A stretch of 64,000 nt of DNA, from NCBI RefSeq assembly GCF_012273515.2, contig NZ_CP050975.2, positions 5,208,001 to 5,272,000 on the forward strand, in the 5' to 3' direction. The notes below the pieces were generated by a model. It saw only the letters and a list, made by a program, of their open reading frames with translations. It was not told the origin of the DNA and ran no database searches. Source of the stretch: Streptomyces sp. RPA4-2 (lineage in GTDB: Bacteria; Actinomycetota; Actinomycetes; Streptomycetales; Streptomycetaceae). Shown piece by piece: positions 37,366-44,688 of the stretch. The stretch's first letter is position 1; each line of letters starts with the position of its first letter. Made by a program: the position numbers and the translations under genes.

Positions 37366-37543
37366 GGCGTGTTGCGAAAGTCCCGTCTGCCTCGCGACGC
37401 CTGGCACGCACTTTTGCCGCACCGGGCGAAAACCCGAGTACGTCCAGTACGCGGGCTTCCGGCCGGTACTCCCCCAGCCTCCGGCCGGGGGAGTACCGGC
37501 CGGGAGTCCTCGTAGCGTGCGTACCCGGGTTTTCGCCCGGTGC
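37363..37543. repeat. Repeat with large palindrome
   Basis: TAGGGCGTGTTGCGAAAGT at 37363 is followed by a 125-bp dyad: GCACCGGGCGAAAACCCG (37419) against CGGGTTTTCGCCCGGTGC (37526-37543). An inner dyad is GGCCGGTACTCCCCCAG / GGGGGAGTACCGGCC. The start recurs as CGCGACACGCCCTAG at 49518-49532. It may be a miniature mobile element remnant. The gap 37366-37755 has no gene. Confidence 0.65.
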
Positions 37544-37708
37544 CGAGGCGCCCGGGGCGGGGGCGGGCCGCGGGGCGGGTGGTCCTCGTCCCCCGGAGGG
37601 TGAGGGGCGGCGCCCGGAGGGCAGGGGTGGAGCGGTGCCGCGCCCGGGGAACGGGAGCGGAGTGGCGCCGGGGGGAGAGGGGTCGGGAATAGGTCGGCGG
37701 GGGTCGTC

Positions 37709-37735
37709 GTTTGCGGGTATAGTTGAATCGTAAAC
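37709..37735 (+). promoter_or_regulatory. Candidate promoter/operator of the flavin monooxygenase operon
   Basis: An unusually AT-rich stretch contains TATAGT (37718-37723) as a possible -10. It is bracketed by an imperfect inverted repeat GTTTGCG (37709) ... TCGTAAAC (37728-37735). A repressor bound here would cover the promoter. No -35 is evident. Confidence 0.4.
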
Positions 37736-37755
37736 AACCTGGAGGGCGAGCGACC

Positions 37756-38844
37756 ATGCAGTTCGGGATATTCACCGTCGGCGACGTGACACCGGATCCG
37801 ACCACCGGCCGGTCACCGAGCGAGCACGAGCGCATCAAGGCCATGGTCGCCATCGCGCAGAAGGCCGAGGAAGTCGGCCTGGACGTCTTCGCGACCGGTG
37901 AGCACCACAACCCGCCGTTCGTGCCCTCGTCGCCGACCACGATGCTCGGCTACGTGGCGGCACGCACCGAGAACCTCATCCTGTCCACCTCCACCACCCT
38001 CATCACCACCAACGACCCGGTGAAGATCGCCGAGGACTTCGCGATGCTCCAGCATCTGGCGGAGGGCAGGGTCGACGTGATGATGGGCCGCGGCAACACC
38101 GGGCCGGTGTACCCCTGGTTCGGGCAGGACATCCGCCAGGGCATCAACCTCGCCATCGAGAACTACGCGCTGCTGCACCGCCTGTGGCGCGAGGACGTGG
38201 TGACGTGGGAGGGCAAGTTCCGTACGCCCCTGCAGTCGTTCACGTCGACGCCCCGGCCGCTGGACGGCGTGGCGCCGTTCGTCTGGCACGGCTCGATCCG
38301 CTCCCCGGAGATCGCCGAGCAGGCCGCTTACTACGGCGACGGCTTCTTCCACAACAACATCTTCTGGCCGGCCGACCACACCCGGCGGATGGTCGAGCTC
38401 TACCGCGAGCGTTACGCGCACTACGGGCACGGCACCGCCGAGCAGGCCATCGTCGGCCTGGGCGGTCAGGTCTTCATGCGGCACAACTCGCAGGACGCCG
38501 TACGGGAGTTCCGGCCCTACTTCGACAACGCGCCGGTGTACGGACACGGGCCGTCCCTGGAGGACTTCACCGACCAGACGCCGCTGACCGTCGGCTCGCC
38601 CCAGCAGGTCATCGAGAAGACGCTGACCTTCCGGGAGTACGCCGGTGACTACCAGCGCCAGCTGTTCCTGGTGGACCACGCCGGACTGCCGCTGAAGACC
38701 GTGCTGGAGCAGATCGACATGCTGGGCGAGGAGGTCGTCCCCGTCCTGCGCGAGGAGTTCGCCAAGAACCGTCCGGCCACGGTGCCGGACGCCCCGACCC
38801 ACCGGGCCCGCGTGGCCGCCGCCCGGGAGGTGACCGTCGCATGA
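37756..38844 (+). CDS. Luciferase-like FMN-dependent monooxygenase (CE1758-type)
   Basis: A 362-residue TIM-barrel flavoenzyme of the bacterial luciferase family. Visible blocks are MQFGIFTVGDVTPDP, the flavin/substrate pocket GEHHNPPFVPSSPTTMLGYVAARTE, DFAMLQHLAEGRVDVMMGRGNTGPVYPWFG, and SIRSPEIAEQAAYYGDGFF. It uses reduced FMN, and its partner reductase is encoded immediately downstream with an ATGA overlap. It starts at ATG 37756 with GGAGGG 9 bases upstream. The substrate is unknown. Confidence 0.87.
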   Translation: MQFGIFTVGDVTPDPTTGRSPSEHERIKAMVAIAQKAEEVGLDVFATGEHHNPPFVPSSPTTMLGYVAARTENLILSTSTTLITTNDPVKIAEDFAMLQHLAEGRVDVMMGRGNTGPVYPWFGQDIRQGINLAIENYALLHRLWREDVVTWEGKFRTPLQSFTSTPRPLDGVAPFVWHGSIRSPEIAEQAAYYGDGFFHNNIFWPADHTRRMVELYRERYAHYGHGTAEQAIVGLGGQVFMRHNSQDAVREFRPYFDNAPVYGHGPSLEDFTDQTPLTVGSPQQVIEKTLTFREYAGDYQRQLFLVDHAGLPLKTVLEQIDMLGEEVVPVLREEFAKNRPATVPDAPTHRARVAAAREVTVA

Positions 38845-39548
38845 GGCTCGTCGTCGTCTCGGCGGGGCTGAGCGTCCCGTCGTCCACCCGGCTGCTGGCC
38901 GACCGGCTGGCGGCGGCGACCGTCCGTGAGAGCGCCGCGCGGGTCGAGGTCGTCGAACTGCGCGACCTCGCCGTCGAGATCGCGCACAACCTCACCAACG
39001 GGTTCCCCGGGCGGGCCCTGGGCTCCGCGCTCGACGCCGTGACGGCGGCGGACGGCCTGATCGTCGTCACGCCGGTGTTCTCGGCGTCGTACAGCGGCCT
39101 GTTCAAGTCCTTCTTCGACGTACTGGACAAGGACGCGCTCGCCGGGAAGCCGGTCCTGATCGCCGCGACCGGCGGCTCGTCCCGGCACTCCCTCGTGACC
39201 GAACACGCCCTGCGCCCGCTCTTCGCCTACCTGCGCGCCGTCGTCGTACCGACCGCGGTGTACGCCGCGTCCGAGGACTGGGGCGCGGAGGGACTGGCCG
39301 AACGGATCGACCGGGCGGCCGGGGAGCTGGCGGCGCTGATGACGGGACTCTCGGCGGCGGCCGGTACGGCGACGGCCGGGGTCGGTGCGGCACCCGTTCC
39401 GAGGGCACCCGTTCCGACGGGGACCGCCCCGACCGGGACCGCCCCGACCGGGACCGTGCCTGTTCGTGCCGTACCCGCGCGGAGCGCGTCCGGTGGTGGC
39501 TTCGAGGTCGTCCCTTTCGAGCAGCAGCTCGCGGCGCTGCGGCCGTAG
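38841..39548 (+). CDS. NAD(P)H:FMN reductase (CE1759-type)
   Basis: A 235-residue flavodoxin-fold reductase supplying reduced FMN to the upstream monooxygenase. The FMN-binding parts are VVSAGLSVPSSTRLL (6-20), VVTPVFSASYSGLFKSFFDVLD (about 75-96) and IAATGGSSRHSL. The domain ends near residue 178. The remaining 55 residues are a low-complexity Pro/Thr/Ala tail with TGTAP repeats, then a short conserved-looking end FEVVPFEQQLAAL. It overlaps the monooxygenase gene by ATGA. Confidence 0.85.
   Translation: MRLVVVSAGLSVPSSTRLLADRLAAATVRESAARVEVVELRDLAVEIAHNLTNGFPGRALGSALDAVTAADGLIVVTPVFSASYSGLFKSFFDVLDKDALAGKPVLIAATGGSSRHSLVTEHALRPLFAYLRAVVVPTAVYAASEDWGAEGLAERIDRAAGELAALMTGLSAAAGTATAGVGAAPVPRAPVPTGTAPTGTAPTGTVPVRAVPARSASGGGFEVVPFEQQLAALRP
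39389..39458 (+). repeat. Tandem 15-bp repeats in the FMN reductase gene
   Basis: Units of CCGACCGGGACCGCC at 39414, 39429 and 39444 are preceded by two 15-base GGCACCCGTTCCGA-type units at 39389 and 39404. They code for the TGTAP/VPRAP linker. Confidence 0.85.
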
Positions 39549-39823
39549 GCGAGCGGGCCGGAAGGCCGGGCGGCCCGTGGCGTGGGCAGGGGTGGGCCGC
39601 CACCGTCGTGCGCTTCCGGCCCACCCCCTCCGCACCGGCCCGACCCGGATCGGGGGATCCTCGGGTCGGCCGGGCGGGCATCGCCGGTCCGTCCTGGCAT
39701 ACGGGACAGAGTGGCCCGGCGGGGTAAGGGGCCCGCGCGGGGAGGGGTGAGAGCCGGGTAAGAAGCCCACGCTCACCTGGCCCATCAGGTGGTGGGCGGC
39801 CGGGGGCTTGGCAGACTGGGGAG

Positions 39824-40585
39824 GTGCCCCAGACTGTGCTGCTCGCCGAGGACGACCGTGCCATCCGCCATGCCCTGGAGAGGGCACTGACGCTGGAGGG
39901 CTACGCGGTGACGGCCGTCGCCGACGGCGTCGAGGCGCTGGCGCAGGCCCACCGCACTCCACCGGACATCCTGGTCCTGGACGTCATGATGCCCGGCATC
40001 GACGGACTCCAGGTGTGCCGTGTGCTGCGCGCGGAGGGGGACCGTACACCGATCCTGATGCTCACCGCCCTGGTCGAGACGGCCGACCGCATCGCGGGCC
40101 TGGACGCCGGTGCCGACGACTACGTGGTCAAGCCGTTCGACGTGGAGGAGGTGTTCGCCCGGCTGCGGGCGCTGCTGCGCCGTACGAGCCCGGTGAACGG
40201 CGCCCCCGCCGCCGGACCGGAGGTCGCGTCCGCCCCGGCACCGATCCCGGCCCCGGCACCGGCACCGGCGTCCCGGGAGTCCCTGGGGCAGATCTCCGCG
40301 GCCGGGCTGCACATGGACGTCCAGGCGCGTCGCGCCTGGCGCGGGCAGCGCGAGCTGGAGCTGACCCGCACCGAGTTCGAACTGCTCGAACTCCTCGTCC
40401 GCAACGCGGGCATCGTCCTCGACCACGCCACGATCTACGACCGCATCTGGGGCTACGACTTCGGACCCGGCTCCAAGAACCTCGCCGTCTACGTGGGATA
40501 CCTGCGCCGCAAACTCGACGGGCCGGGGGCGCCGGCGCTGATCCACACGGTGCGGGGCGTGGGGTACGTCCTGAGGGAGGACTGA
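39824..40585 (+). CDS. OmpR/PhoB-family response regulator
   Basis: A 253-residue regulator. The receiver domain (1-120) has the acidic pair E9/D10, phospho-acceptor D53 (LVLDVMMPGIDG), T/S in LTAL and K in VVKPF. A Pro/Ala linker (125-155, with APAPIPAPAPAP) leads to a winged-helix output domain (LELTRTEFELLELLVRNAG ... VYVGYLRRKLDGPG ... GVGYVL). It starts at GTG 39824. The stop codon is followed immediately by the kinase gene start. The type resembles MprA/TcrA regulators; targets are unknown. Confidence 0.9.
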   Translation: MPQTVLLAEDDRAIRHALERALTLEGYAVTAVADGVEALAQAHRTPPDILVLDVMMPGIDGLQVCRVLRAEGDRTPILMLTALVETADRIAGLDAGADDYVVKPFDVEEVFARLRALLRRTSPVNGAPAAGPEVASAPAPIPAPAPAPASRESLGQISAAGLHMDVQARRAWRGQRELELTRTEFELLELLVRNAGIVLDHATIYDRIWGYDFGPGSKNLAVYVGYLRRKLDGPGAPALIHTVRGVGYVLRED

Positions 40586-42052
40586 GTGCCCCCGGGATGG
40601 CTCGCGGGGCTGCGGCCCCGGCGGCTCTCCTCCCTCCGGGCGACCTTCACGCTGTCGTTCGCGGCCGTGGCCGCCGCGGTCACGGTCCTCGTCGGGTTCC
40701 TCAGCTACGACGCGGCGGCCCGGCTGGTGCGCGTGGACCAGCAGACCGTCTTCTCCGAGGTCGTGCAGGACCTGCGCGGCCAGGTGCGGGAGACGCCGCT
40801 CGACCCGGGTGACTTCTCGTCCTCCGACCCCGACCACGACGGGCCGCTCGACGACATCATCCGGCCCAGCCGTACGGATGTGCAGGTGCTCGGGCGCGGC
40901 GGGGCGGTCGCCGACCGCGGGAGACCGGTCCTGCCCGTCGTCGCCGGCGACCGGCGGATCGCCGGGTCCCCGGCCGCGGGTACGTGGGTGGAGCACCGGG
41001 AGGTGGACGTCGGAGGGGACCTCTACCGGGTGGCCACGGTCGCGCTCGGCGGCGGGCGGGGCGCGGTGCAGGTCGCCCAGCAGTTCAGCGACACGGAGGA
41101 TCTGCTGCGGGAGCTCCAGCAGCGGACGGTGCTGCTCGTCGGGGCGGTGGTGATCGCGGCGGGGCTGTTCGGATGGTGGCTGGCGCGGCGGATCACGCGG
41201 CGGCTGGTGCGGCTGGCGGGGGCCGCCGAGGACGTGGCGCGCACCGGGCGGCTCGGCATCCAGGTGCCGGTCGCCGGATACGACGAGGTGGCGCGGCTCG
41301 GCCGCTCCTTCGACCGGATGCTCGGGCGGCTGGCCCGGTCCGAGGAGGACCAGCGGCGGCTGGTCCAGGACGCGGGGCACGAACTCCGTACGCCGCTGAC
41401 CTCGCTGCGTACGAACATCTCGATGCTCCGGCGCATCGACGAGCTGCCGCCCGACGCCCGGGAGGAGCTGGTCGCCGACCTCGCCCAGGAGTCCCGTGAG
41501 CTGACCGATCTCGTCAACGAACTGGTGGCGCTCGCGGCCGGGCAGTCCGACACCGAGCCCGTGCAGCGGATCGATCTCGCCGATCTCGCCGAGGACGTCG
41601 CGATCGTCGCGCGGCGGCGCAGCGGGCGGGATGTCGTCGTGCGGGTGAGCGGTGACACGGCGGTGGACGGGCGTCCGACGGCGTTGCAGCGGGCGGTGTC
41701 GAATCTGGTGGAGAACGCGGTGAAGTTCGACCGGGACGGGAAGGTGCCGATCGAGATCGCGGTTGCGGGGCCGGTGCGGGTTGGTACGGGTGCCGGTTCC
41801 AGTGGTGCTGGTGTCGGTGCCGGTGCCGTACGTCCCGGCAACGTCCGTCTCGAGGTGCTCGACCGGGGGCCGGGGCTCGCCGAGGGGGATCTCGTGCGGG
41901 TCTTCGACCGCTTCTATCGTGCGGCCGATGCGCGCAGTCTGCCCGGGTCCGGGCTCGGGTTGTCCATCGTGCGGGAGGTCGCCATGGGGCATGGTGGGCG
42001 TCGTTCGCCTTTCGGCGGGAGGGGGGAGGGTCGGTGTTCGGGTTCACGGTGA
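40586..42052 (+). CDS. Sensor histidine kinase, frameshifted at the C-terminus
   Basis: Partner of the regulator gene before it (GTG 40586 abuts the stop; GGGAGG is 5 bases upstream). Layout: TM1 19-41, outside sensor about 42-178, TM2 181-200, HAMP about 200-250, H265 in AGHELRTPLTSL, N-box LVENAVKF, G1 DRGPGLAEGD, G2 GSGLGLSIVREV. After MGHGG the reading goes to RRSPFGGRGEGRCSGSR, unlike any kinase end. One extra G in the GGTGGG run near 41999 would restore ASFAFRREGGGSVFGFTV and a stop at 42087. The missing end is the last beta strands of the ATPase domain. Confidence 0.85.
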   Translation: MPPGWLAGLRPRRLSSLRATFTLSFAAVAAAVTVLVGFLSYDAAARLVRVDQQTVFSEVVQDLRGQVRETPLDPGDFSSSDPDHDGPLDDIIRPSRTDVQVLGRGGAVADRGRPVLPVVAGDRRIAGSPAAGTWVEHREVDVGGDLYRVATVALGGGRGAVQVAQQFSDTEDLLRELQQRTVLLVGAVVIAAGLFGWWLARRITRRLVRLAGAAEDVARTGRLGIQVPVAGYDEVARLGRSFDRMLGRLARSEEDQRRLVQDAGHELRTPLTSLRTNISMLRRIDELPPDAREELVADLAQESRELTDLVNELVALAAGQSDTEPVQRIDLADLAEDVAIVARRRSGRDVVVRVSGDTAVDGRPTALQRAVSNLVENAVKFDRDGKVPIEIAVAGPVRVGTGAGSSGAGVGAGAVRPGNVRLEVLDRGPGLAEGDLVRVFDRFYRAADARSLPGSGLGLSIVREVAMGHGGRRSPFGGRGEGRCSGSR

Positions 42053-42088
42053 GCGGCACGGGTGACCGTCCTCCGCTCGATCCCTGAC

Positions 42089-42306
42089 CCCGGGTGTCTT
42101 CGCCCCCGCCGCCCCTACCCGACCCATCCATACCTGGGGCTTCGCCCCCAGACCCCCGTTCGGCCTGGACGGCCTCGTCCTCAATCGCCGGACGGGCTGA
42201 GATAGCCCGTCCGGCGATTGAGGACGAGCCCTTCGGGCGATGCGGGGTCTGGGGCGGAGCCCCAGGGACGGGAAGGGTAGGGGCGGCGGGGGCGAAGAAC
42301 ACCCGG
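42089..42306. repeat. 218-bp near-palindrome between convergent genes
   Basis: The core is a perfect 25-bp stem (42174-42198 against 42204-42228, loop GAGAT). Outer arms match almost perfectly: GTCTTCGCCCCCGCCGCCCC (42096) against its complement at 42279-42298, and CCTGGGGCTTCGCCCCCAGACCCC against GGGGTCTGGGGCGGAGCCCCAGG. The same blocks occur at 13.7 kb and 21.0 kb. It separates the kinase and permease genes and probably ends both transcripts. Confidence 0.85.
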
Positions 42307-42309
42307 GGT

Positions 42310-44262
42310 TCAGCCGACGTGGACGCGGGGTCGGCACGTGGGGTCCGGTTCCGCCTCGCGGAGGACCTCCCGGGTGACGGGAGCGACCTCGCCCTGCCCG
42401 AAGAGGAAGAAGCGCAGGAAGTTCGCGAAGGGATTCCCCTCGGTCCACTCGAAGTAGATGTGCGGAGTGCACCGCGTGCTGTCCCGGACATGGAGGAGCA
42501 GCGCCGCGAGCGCGTTGGGCACCGACGCCGACTCCAGCGTCAGCACGCGATAACGCCCGTGCAGCACCTCCCCCCGTACCGTGAGCCCCGTCTCGAACTC
42601 GGACGCGTCGAGGACGGTGACCTCGACGAAGACGAAGTCCTCCGTGGTGGGGACGTCGTTGTCGGCGCGGATCTGTTTGATCTTCTCCCGGTACTCGCCG
42701 ATGTCACGGCTGTCCGGCTCGTTGGCGATGAACCGGATCCGGCGGCTCGCGATGTCACGGACGAAGCGCTCGGCCATGGCGTCGAGGGTCACGCTGGTCA
42801 CGCGCAGCTCGAAGGCGCGGGCCAGCCGCGAGAGGAGCGAGACGAGGATGATGCCGGCGATGAAGCAGGCGCCGATCTTGACACCGTCGGGACGCTCGAT
42901 GACGTTGACGACGGTCGTGTAGAGGAAGACGACGGAGATGACGCCGAAGGCGACGGTCCAGTTGCGCTGGCCGGCCTTGCGGGCGGCGATGGTCACCGCG
43001 ATCGCCGCGGAGCTGATCAGCACCAGCACACCGGTGGCGTACGCACCGCCCTGGGCGTCGACGTCGGCGTCGAAGATCCAGGTGACCAGGAAGGCGACCA
43101 GGGTGAAGACGATCACCATGGGGCGGACGGCGCGCGCCCAATGGGGAGCCATGCCGTAGCGGGGCAGGTAGCGGGGCATCAGGTTGAGCAGTCCGGCCAT
43201 GGCGGAGGCGCCGGCGAACCACAGGATGGCGATCGTCGACACGTCGTACACCGTGCCGAAGACGCCGCCGAGGTACTCGTGCGCGAGGTACGCGAGCGCG
43301 CGGCCGTTGGCCTGGCCGCCCGACTCGAACTCCTTCTCCGGGATGAGCACGGTGGTGATGAAGCTGGTCACGATCAGGAACACGCTCATGATCAGCGCGG
43401 CCGTGGTCAGCAGCTTCTTCGTGTCCCGGATACGGCCCCCGGGCCTCTCCTCGGTGTCGTCGGGGTCGCCTTCGACGTGCGGCATGACCGCCACGCCGGT
43501 CTCGAAGCCGGACAGACCGAGCGCGAGTTTCGGGAAGACCAGCAGGGCCACCCCGATCATCGCGAAGGCGTTCCCGTGCTCCGCGGTCAGGGCCGTGCCC
43601 CAGTCGGTGACCACATGCGCCTCGGCGGCCACGTGCCACAGCCCGGTCACCGCGACCACCACGTTGAGCGCCAGGTAGATCCCCACGAGGACGACCGCGA
43701 CACCGATCGCCTCCAGGAAGCCCTTGAGGAAGACGGCACCGAGCAGGGCCACCAGGATGAGTGTGATGAGCATCTGCCGGTCGTGCAGGGCGTTGGTGAG
43801 GTGCGGGTTCTCGACGAGGTGGGTGGAGGCGTCCGCGGCCGAAAGGGTGATGGTGATCAGGAAGTCGGTGGCGGCGAAGCCCAGCAGGGTCAGGACGAAG
43901 AGTTTGCCCTTCCAGAACGACAGCAGCCGTTCCAGCATCGCGATCGAGCCCTCGCCCCGGGGGCTCTCCTCGGCCACCCGCCGGTAGACAGGCAGCGCGC
44001 CCGCGAGGGTGACGACGACGAGCACGACGGTCGCCACCGGGGACAGCAGTCCGGCGGCCAGGGCGGCGATGCCGGGCTGGTAGCCGAGGGTGGAGAAGTA
44101 GTCGACGCCGGTGAGGCACATGACGCGCCACCACCGCTGCCCCTTGTGCACGGGCTCCGGCGTGGCGGGCTCCGGCACCCGGCGGCCCTTGCCCATGTCG
44201 GACAGGCCCTCCAGCATCCACGCCCGCAAGCGACTCGTGGGAGCGTGCTCGGTGCTGGCCAT
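42310..44262 (-). CDS. APC-superfamily permease with soluble C-terminal domain (1 of 3)
   Basis: A 650-residue transporter. About twelve membrane spans fill residues 45-480, starting [28 protein letters not shown], with the unwound first-helix motif FSTLGYQPG typical of APC/KUP proteins. Residues about 480-650 form a cytosolic domain ([30 protein letters not shown]). It starts at ATG 44262 with AGGAGA 8 bases upstream. It is the most distant of the three permeases in the region. It could import amino acids or potassium. The position opposite kdpD favours potassium, but this is inference. Confidence 0.72.
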   Translation of the reverse strand: MASTEHAPTSRLRAWMLEGLSDMGKGRRVPEPATPEPVHKGQRWWRVMCLTGVDYFSTLGYQPGIAALAAGLLSPVATVVLVVVTLAGALPVYRRVAEESPRGEGSIAMLERLLSFWKGKLFVLTLLGFAATDFLITITLSAADASTHLVENPHLTNALHDRQMLITLILVALLGAVFLKGFLEAIGVAVVLVGIYLALNVVVAVTGLWHVAAEAHVVTDWGTALTAEHGNAFAMIGVALLVFPKLALGLSGFETGVAVMPHVEGDPDDTEERPGGRIRDTKKLLTTAALIMSVFLIVTSFITTVLIPEKEFESGGQANGRALAYLAHEYLGGVFGTVYDVSTIAILWFAGASAMAGLLNLMPRYLPRYGMAPHWARAVRPMVIVFTLVAFLVTWIFDADVDAQGGAYATGVLVLISSAAIAVTIAARKAGQRNWTVAFGVISVVFLYTTVVNVIERPDGVKIGACFIAGIILVSLLSRLARAFELRVTSVTLDAMAERFVRDIASRRIRFIANEPDSRDIGEYREKIKQIRADNDVPTTEDFVFVEVTVLDASEFETGLTVRGEVLHGRYRVLTLESASVPNALAALLLHVRDSTRCTPHIYFEWTEGNPFANFLRFFLFGQGEVAPVTREVLREAEPDPTCRPRVHVG

Positions 44263-44300
44263 CGGCGTGCTCTCCTGACGTGCGGCCCTTCGGTTTGTCC

Positions 44301-44350
44301 GAGTGCGTGAGTGCGTGAGTGATCGGGTGCGTGAGTGCCTGAGTGCCTGG
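44301..44350. repeat. Short tandem repeats upstream of permease 1
   Basis: GAGTGCGT is repeated in tandem at 44301 and 44309. Degenerate copies (GTGCGTGAGTGCCTGAGTGCCT) follow to 44350, lying in the leader of the minus-strand permease. The region 44351-44600 contains further GC dyads (GGGCCCGCGGAC repeated at 44414 and 44428) but no gene. Confidence 0.6.
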
Positions 44351-44600
44351 GTTCCGGAGTTTCCGGCCGTCGAGGAGACGGCGCGATCCGCGTATGCGGA
44401 GAGGGAGGCGAGGGCCCGCGGACGAAGGGCCCGCGGACAAAAGGGCCCGGACGCATCAAGCTTGCGTCAGGAGTGGCTGGTCGCGCATCACGGGCGCGTG
44501 GGGTGCCAGGTGCCCGGTGCGGGCGGGACGAATGGGGCAGAACCCCATGAGTGTGGTCCTGCCCCACCCGTCCCACCGTCGCGGGCCGGCGCCCCCGCCC

Positions 44601-44654
44601 GTCAAGGCGGTGTCAACTTCCCCGTGAGCGGCGCCAGGGAAGCGTCAAGGCCGC
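44601..44654 (+). promoter_or_regulatory. GTCAA direct repeats upstream of kdpD
   Basis: GTCAAGGCGGT at 44601 and GTCAAC at 44612 are 11 bases apart, one helical turn. GTCAAGGCCGC follows at 44644, a further 32 bases on. OmpR/PhoB-type regulators such as KdpE bind 11-base-spaced direct repeats. Matching copies lie upstream of kdpF and of the PH-domain gene. Confidence 0.5.
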
Positions 44655-44688
44655 TGCGCCGCGCGGGCGCCGGGGCGTTGGCTGAGAG

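Noticed and set aside
42310..44262. Calling permease 1 a potassium importer
   Set aside because: Membrane motifs fit APC/KUP broadly, but the KimA-like start motif seen in the other two is absent, so substrate was left open.
44281..44350. GAGTGCGT tandem repeats as a CRISPR-like or origin iteron array
   Set aside because: Only two exact copies exist with degenerate followers; no spacers and no replication gene nearby.
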